A stretch of DNA of 64,000 nt. Source: Terfezia claveryi. Its lineage: Eukaryota > Ascomycota > Pezizomycetes > Pezizales > Pezizaceae. Below are positions 58,526 through 64,000 of this stretch, one piece after another; position 1 is the stretch's first letter; every line of letters starts with the position of its first letter. Below the pieces are notes generated by a model. It was not told the origin of the DNA and ran no database searches. It saw nothing but the letters and a program-made list of their open reading frames with translations. The stretch covers positions 434,001-498,000 of the forward strand of contig WHUX01000015.1 of NCBI GenBank assembly GCA_015179025.1, in the 5' to 3' direction. Position numbers and translations under genes: made by a program.

Positions 58526-59028
58526 CTACCTAAAACCTACTACTTCTAAACTTCCCCGGTTTCTCTCCTCCGAAAACAAATGGAGAATCACATCCCACTT
58601 CTTTTTAGGGGTCGTTCCACCAACACCTGTACCCCTCATATGAATCATACTAGACGCCAGTTCCACTTGCCTTTCCCCGAGATTATTAGTCTCCCAGTAC
58701 CAGTAGTGGATAGTACAGGATGTTGGATCCCGTTTATCGACGTAACTTATGGATGAGCGCGAGGGGATATGAGGTTAATGTGGGGAAAGTCAGTAAGTGC
58801 GTATCCGCCGTGCATTTCCAGACAAATGTAACAGAGCAAGGGTTAGTAACAGGTTATTAGTATTGGGTATACGGGTATTTGACTCGAGCTTCACCTAACG
58901 TCCTCACACTTTGATTTGAGTTCCAAAATCTCTTTGACAGTCCTGCATGTTAGTACTGCCACCGAGCCATCTACGATACCCAGACAACCCCTGCCAGAAC
59001 CAGCTTTGGGGTCACGTAACTCACACAT
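58526..59028 (-). CDS. Unrecognised small spliced gene (about 117 aa)
   Basis: Two frames join in phase: 59028-58895 (MCELRDPKAGSGRGCLGIVD then GSVAVLTCRTVKEILELKSK) and 58745-58526 (SYVDKRDPTSCTIHYWYWET, later VELASSMIHMRGTGVGGTTP and KKKWDVILHLFSEE), with donor AG|GTGAAG and acceptor CATAAG; 354 nt. The composition is protein-like on both sides of the intron, with a helix-forming charged segment and aromatic-rich strands. I cannot place it in a family. A preceding exon is possible, because the frame is open upstream and a good acceptor TTGGCAG lies just before the Met. It is convergent with DRS2. Confidence 0.4.
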
Positions 59029-59928
59029 GGGCTGCCAAGGGCACACACAAACACCACTCGATGGGAATGTTAGCCGAAAGATCAAAAAGCAGAATAACGT
59101 GAGCAAGGTATCGAGTGAAATATCGAGCAATTTGCTCCTCACGAACCTCAGTGTTTCTTTTTCCTGTCCTATGTAACTTACGCAAAAAGTGCGTGCGTGA
59201 TATTGATAATATATTACCGAGTAGAAATATACAACCCATGCTGGTGGCCTTACTAGGGGCACCAAGGGCCCGAACGTGTAGCAGGCGGTATGCGAATCAC
59301 GCTTCTCCTGCCGGGGTGAGAACTTAGACGTAGATGTAGCGTAGATGTAGACTGATAAATCTTGACTTGTCTCGAAGGCATTCTGTGTAGGTGCAACAGC
59401 GTGGTTTTCTTGAGCTGTAACACAGCTTTGTGCGGAGGAAGTCGGGGAAGGCTTTGTGGTTGATATGTGAAACTTCAGCTGTAATCTGTAATGCCCACGT
59501 CTCCCTTTCCTTCTTACCACCACACCATACGCTCTTTCATCGTTTTAAACACCAAGTCTCCATCTCACTCCATGTCAAAACGTCCTCCCACCCTGCGATA
59601 TCACTAAACAAGCTGAACGCAGATTTCAATGAATAGTAGGAATGCAGCTACTCCAACGCCATTGCTAAAAGGCTCCCCCCTCCTAATACCGAATCTTGCT
59701 CCCGTTACATGAATCCAAATGACGCCAGAAAAATAAAATTTCCTACCCAAATTTGAGAAATAGAGTAACAAGTTCGAAGAGAAAGAAAATATGATTTGGT
59801 TTGCACATAGAATTAGACTCAAGATAGCAAAGTAATTGGTAACAGCAAGCGATTTCTCACAGTGGGAAATCATAATTACCATGCATTAAACGTAAAGTGA
59901 CCGTGGCACCATCGGGATCTTGTCAGTA
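59029..59928. other. Intergenic between two minus-strand genes
   Basis: 900 bp. The upstream continuation of the minus frame (to 59523) is hydrophobic and irregular and looks like intron or promoter. No other gene was seen. Confidence 0.35.
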
Positions 59929-61925
59929 CTAACAGTAACTTCTCAGATTATTCATGACCTCTTGCTCGGCCATCTTCCTCAGCCTATCCATTTCTTCATC
60001 CACTTCGATGAAAGCTGGGGAAAAGCCGTTTTCAGGAGATCCAACGACTTGGTAGAGATATCTTGAAACAGCCTTATTAATCTCGGTATATTGTTCAGTA
60101 TTCACCTTTTTGGCTTTGTAGTGAGGCCACAACGCCGCTCGAACCATTGCTTGAATCTCCTCCTTACTTTTCATAGACAAGTTCAGATGCGTTGGTGATG
60201 GTCTGGGAGAATTCTCTGGGGAAATAAGTCTATGTGAGTGTGTTGGCTGAATTGGTGACGAGGGCCCTCCTGAACTCGAGGCCGGCAGAGAATACCGCCG
60301 GCTGTCCGGTGGCGTGGAAGCAGTGACTGGGGAGTGGGGACGGCTCCACGGGGGCGAAGAAGGCAGTACGAACGGTAGCGTTGCGCGTGCCTTAGGTGAA
60401 GTTGCGGTAGGTGATGTAGAGCTTACTCGTGGCGCTGGAGAGGCGACGAGTGGAGGAGATCCATGGTCGCTTCTTTCTAAACTAGAAGCATCTAATGTCC
60501 CAGCTCCATCAAGCTTACTTAGCCAAGACCCGAAGACGGAGGTGCGTTGCTCCGTATTGGCAGAAGAAGTACATGGGCCAGAAACGGGGCTCGGGCCGTG
60601 GGTAGGAGGGTGAATGAAGGTGGAACTGGGTCTGGTCCTCGGCCGTTTATGTTTCCTTTCAGGTTCTGTAGTATCTTGGGTAGCCTTGGGAGACGGTGTA
60701 GACACTTTGGAAGTCCTGCGTTTCCTCGAAGTTGACTGTTCACTCCTTGCCTCCTGCCTCCTAAATTCATCAAAAGCTCCCCAAGCGGCAATCGCTTCGG
60801 GAGATGCCGGGCTGTCCACTGGCACTCGTTCACGTGGTCTGCTCCAACGAATACCGATGATACTAGGGGCAGCAGCTGTAAACCCACTATAGCCATCCCC
60901 TTGAGCTTGAGCAATCTCTGCTCTTCGACTCCACTCGCGTAGAGCCGTAGCTTCGGCATCTTGCTCGCCCTGAACCCTGTCCATGTCCCGATTGAGGTGT
61001 GACCAAACATCTTGCCAAACGCGAGCCCAATTTCCATGCCCATCATTCGTGTATCGAATCCTGCTCGCAGCTGAGACATTTCGCTGTGTCCGCCTCCTTG
61101 GCCTTGCTCTCCTTGTCTCCGAATTACGAGAGCTTCTTTGATTACTGCCGCCTGCCCTAGACCGTCCTCGCCGGCCTGTGGTCCCTTCGGCTGATGTGCT
61201 TGGCTCAGTTTCAAGGTTTAGACAAAAGGGGCAATACCAGGTTCCTGAAGGTACTTCTTCCAGTTCACAACAAAAGGTATGAAATGGTCCATCGCAACCA
61301 TCACATAAAAGCATAAACTCCTCATGGGTAGCTTCGTTACACAAGAGACACGGTGTAGCCTCATCGAAGAGATCTTCATCGAAGAAAGTTTGTTCATTGT
61401 CGGGGCGTTGTACCCGGTCTTCGACTTCGTATTCACCTATCTGCACACCTAGTACAAAATTAGTAAATATACAATGAGTATAGGGGTTAGGCACAAACCT
61501 AGCAAGGTGTTACTGAGTTTCACTTTATTGAAGCTCTGACGGCATATAGGGCAGCTATTAGCTCTCTCGACCCATGGGGCAAGGCAGCTGTTATGCATCG
61601 CATGGTTGCATGGTATAAGTCTGGCAATCTGATCGAAGCTATCACTAGCGGAGAAATCTGAACTTGTCTCTGGTAAATCAACCAAGCATACAATGCAAGC
61701 GGTTTTATCACTATCTAGAGCCATCGACATAGGCTTCGATATAGAGGTAAGCTCTGACAGCACATGATCCTCCATTACTTTGGTACAAGAAGCCGAGAGC
61801 GAGGGTGAGCTGGGCCCCTGTGCAACTGGATTGGAGATAGGGGGGTGCATGTAGTTGTATGGTGGACTGCGGGGCTTCTCAGTGTAGTTGGGATGTTGAG
61901 TAGTGACTGAACTTGGAAGGGCCAC
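59929..61925 (-). CDS. RING-PHD finger protein (PHRF1-like)
   Basis: Probable chromatin-associated E3 ligase-like protein. Exons 61925-61499 and 61448-59929; 1,947 nt, 648 aa. After a Pro/Ser-rich start, a RING-H2 finger begins CIVCLVDLPE and continues IARLIPCNHAMHNSCLAPWV, ending SCPICRQSF (C-X2-C ... C-X-H-X2-H... C-X2-C form, with the split typical of PHRF1). After the intron, VQIGEYEVEDRVQRP leads to a PHD finger: PCLLCNEATHEEFMLLCDGC then DGPFHTFCCELEEVPSGTWY and CPFC. The remainder is Ser/Arg/Pro-rich and disordered, with a short helical C-terminal motif (LNLSMKSKEEIQAMVRAALW). RING directly followed by PHD matches fission yeast and human PHRF1-type proteins. Target unknown. Confidence 0.85.
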
Positions 61926-62852
61926 AGTGTCATGAGACTAATGGGGGAGGTTCTGAGGTGAGGGAGGTGAGAAGCGGCAGCAGGAGGTTTTTAGATTGAA
62001 GGACATATAAACAGTTTGGTTGCTTAAGGTACGTGGGAACGGACGAGGTGGTCTTACGGGGGCGAATTTGGGTGGTTTATATAAGGGCTGGTCTTGGCGT
62101 AGACATGCAGAACGATGCGACTCAGAACAATCGTGCTGCGTGCCCTTTGCATATGCATGCATGTACCCTCCGCGATAAGATAAGAAGCATGACATCGGGA
62201 CATACAAAATCATGATTGGGAGTAGTCTGGCGGGCACGATTGGGAGTTGCAGTTCAGCAAGCCAGACTACAGCTACCTATGGGTCGTTTTTACTCCTGCT
62301 CGGGCACACTGACAAGAGAGTTGCTAAACGATCACTTCATGTACGATATTAAACAATTTTTTTAAAACTGTGGGGTGATCAATAGCTCGGTACTAGTAGT
62401 AAATTAGACCATTTGAGGATGTGCAGCTTCACGTTTAAAATCCAAGTCAAACAAAAAAGGGTGACCATTTGTTTTTCAGCTAAATCTTTGGATATTCGAT
62501 TGTAGCCGCAAGTTAGATTTCAACCCTTCCAAGCCAAGCCAATCCAATAGTACTCAACCGGTTGCCTCAGCCATCCCGTTGGATTGGTTATATCCGTCAT
62601 ATGCAAACTGATGAATGGTTGTGTTTTCTTCGAAATCTTCAGTTGGCATGCCCAACAAATTCCCAACTTTAAACGCCTTGGATTGTGATGTATTGAAAAT
62701 GAGGTGTCCGTACCAGCCTGACTCGTATAGATTTTTGATCCCGAACAAAATAGTACACCAATCCCTATCGCATCACCCAGATTTTCCTGAAGCCGGCAAA
62801 CGCTAGAAAAGAGAACCCGTGAGAATAAGAAAACGACATAAAATTGATTCCA
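61926..62852. other. Intergenic between RPL43 3' end and RING-PHD promoter
   Basis: 930 bp. A 64-codon minus frame (62554-62748, containing MFGIKNLYESGWYGHLIFNT) is protein-like but has no recognised family and no splice partners, so it is not called. It holds the promoter of the RING-PHD gene. Confidence 0.4.
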
Positions 62853-63425
62853 TTACACCTCAGCAATCTCCCTCAAGCGACGAATTGTCGACCTAGTAGC
62901 TGCCGCGGCAGGGGTTCTAACTCCGTTGATGTCAGAATTCTTAACTCCTTACCAGTAAATATCGAGGTATGCTGATGGAGGAAAGAGGGACGAACGTGAG
63001 GGTGTAAGCTCCACCAGCAACAGTCTTGTTGCAGGATCGGCAGTTCCAAATTCCGGTGGAGTGTCGCTTCACAGAATTCTTCCCGCAGAAAGCACAAACG
63101 TATCGGGCGTGCTGGGTGACTTCCATCTTCTTCACTTGCTTACGGAGCGAAGCACCATATCTGTATGCCATCCCATCAGAACCTATTCGTGTTCCCAAAT
63201 TGCCATCCATGTGATCCTAAATCACAAAAAGTTGCACCCGTGTCCAACCAATGCCCGTAAAAGGATTGGAGAAAAATCTATCATACCTGACACCATATTT
63301 ACCTATTGCCACAGAGCGTTAGTCTTACTTCAAACTCCCCCTTCGTCGCTCTCCCACAGTCGAAAGTTGCTCCTGGATGGTGATAACGTACCGGTCACGC
63401 CGACCTTCTTGGTTCGTTTGGTCAT
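62853..63425 (-). CDS. RPL43: 60S ribosomal protein L43 (eL43)
   Basis: Cytosolic large-subunit ribosomal protein with a C4 zinc finger near the E site. Exons 63425-63392, 63302-63287 (16 nt), 63160-62996, 62916-62853; 279 nt, 92 aa, exactly the family length. [20 protein letters not shown] is recovered only by joining the first three exons, then [20 protein letters not shown]. Zinc ligands are in [20 protein letters not shown] then [18 protein letters not shown]. The end is [13 protein letters not shown]. The donor of the last intron is GTTCGT, less usual but required for frame. The start is 243 bp from the divergent gene at 63669. Confidence 0.97.
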
Positions 63426-63668
63426 TATGGAGTTTGTTGGGTATTAACTTGTTGCCGAAAGTTCAGGGTTGCTAGTGATGTCGTCTGCGTACGGTTGGCG
63501 TTGTGGTTGCAACTATTGCCTAACAAATGCACTGTATTAAGTTGTGGAGAGGAGAGGGGTTTGCCCTAAGGGTGTTGCTGAGTAACGCTGCTTCTCACGT
63601 GAAGGTTTCAATTCCTTCAGCCCTACGAGTTTCCAAGCAAGCGAACCAAGCCCGTTCAAACTCTGGAT

Positions 63669-64000
63669 ATGCGATCCTTTGATGTATCTAACGATAGACT
63701 AGGTCTCTTATACGGTCTCTCCTCCCTGGACGCAGAAGAAAGTGTTGCATCGCTGCCTCCACAAGTATTTCATACATCCCGTAATCCACGAAGGCCATCA
63801 CCGGGGCAACCTGATAACCAGCAGGTATGCCCAGGGATACAAACAAAAATGGACGGGAATATCGAAGGTGAGGACGCCGAGGCTGAGGCGAAGAAATCCA
63901 GCCGTGGGAAATTCCGGTTCAAGCAAAGTTCATCACGGACACGTAGAACGGACGAAACAGGATTCGGGCATCGTCGACATAGACATAGAGACAGCGAAGA
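63669..64000 (+). CDS. 5' part of an unrecognised gene, runs off the window
   Basis: Open from ATG 63669 to the last base (110 codons, no stop). It begins MRSFDVSNDRLGLLYGLSSL and becomes Arg/Ser/Lys-rich, with GKFRFKQSSSRTRRTDETGF then GHRRHRHRDSE, like the low-complexity region of fungal RNA-processing or J-domain proteins. A possible donor at CAG|GTATGC near 63825 would shorten the first exon. Divergent from RPL43. No family can be assigned without the rest. Confidence 0.5.
   Translation, partial: MRSFDVSNDRLGLLYGLSSLDAEESVASLPPQVFHTSRNPRRPSPGQPDNQQVCPGIQTKMDGNIEGEDAEAEAKKSSRGKFRFKQSSSRTRRTDETGFGHRRHRHRDSE

Noticed and set aside
58891..59523. 210-codon minus frame taken as one protein
   Set aside because: Only its last 45 codons look coding and splice onward; the upstream part is irregular and contains a good acceptor, so it is intron-like.
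1..64000. CRISPR arrays, tRNA/rRNA genes, biosynthetic cluster or defence system
   Set aside because: No spacer-repeat pattern, no cloverleaf with A and B boxes found by eye, and the genes are unrelated housekeeping functions.

Overview
The window is a piece of nuclear DNA from a filamentous ascomycete (Pezizomycotina-like). The protein-coding genes are fungal orthologues with short GT-AG introns (about 45-150 nt), encode fungus-specific forms (PGA1, ITC1, a split -1 frameshifted chromovirus), and are packed on both strands; the class cannot be fixed from sequence alone. Every spliced gene model given here was joined by hand from splice consensus, and in each one where I give exact exons the summed length divides by three, except where a lesion is stated.

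Layout. 1-1.7 kb: degraded ankyrin-repeat remnant. 1.7-4.6 kb: ALG8 (ER N-glycan glucosyltransferase) and ESS1/PIN1 prolyl isomerase, both minus; ESS1 is divergent from a neurochondrin-family gene (4.9-7.1 kb, plus). 7.8-23.0 kb: MDN1/REA1 midasin (minus, about 4,960 codons, six AAA modules, acidic region, MIDAS), with one apparent single-base frameshift. 25.3-28.8 kb: ITC1 (ISW2 remodeller subunit). 29.6-31.2 kb: NiCoT nickel/cobalt transporter with two apparent frameshifts. 31.6-33.8 kb: CAF1/PARN-type DEDD nuclease with a probable mitochondrial leader. 34.1-34.9 kb: PGA1-like GPI-mannosyltransferase subunit. 35.9-36.5 kb: a complete 626-bp TIR element (pogo/Fot1-like MITE). 37.0-38.4 kb: SFC1 succinate/fumarate carrier. 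40.1-47.2 kb: a second TIR element split by a complete 6,490-bp LTR retrotransposon (Ty3/gypsy, Tf1/sushi-type chromovirus, on the minus strand), followed by an 8-bp minisatellite. 48.3-52.3 kb: twinfilin, an OCA-type atypical phosphatase, and mitoribosomal mL46. 53.7-58.0 kb: DRS2 P4-ATPase. 58.5-59.0 kb: small unrecognised minus gene. 59.9-61.9 kb: RING-PHD protein. 62.9-63.4 kb: RPL43. 63.7 kb to the edge: 5' part of an unrecognised gene.

The genes are mostly housekeeping and do not form a cluster with a common pathway; loose themes are ribosome biogenesis/translation (MDN1, RPL43, mL46), secretory-pathway glycans and lipids (ALG8, PGA1, DRS2) and chromatin (ITC1, RING-PHD). I find no CRISPR, rRNA, tRNA or defence system. 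The most informative material is the transposon nest: target-site duplication, self-priming site, a candidate -1 slippery heptamer and a single CpA-to-TpA nonsense change in the chromodomain can all be read directly. The gene models also show striking exon structure: two exons consisting only of ATG and internal exons of 11-20 nt.
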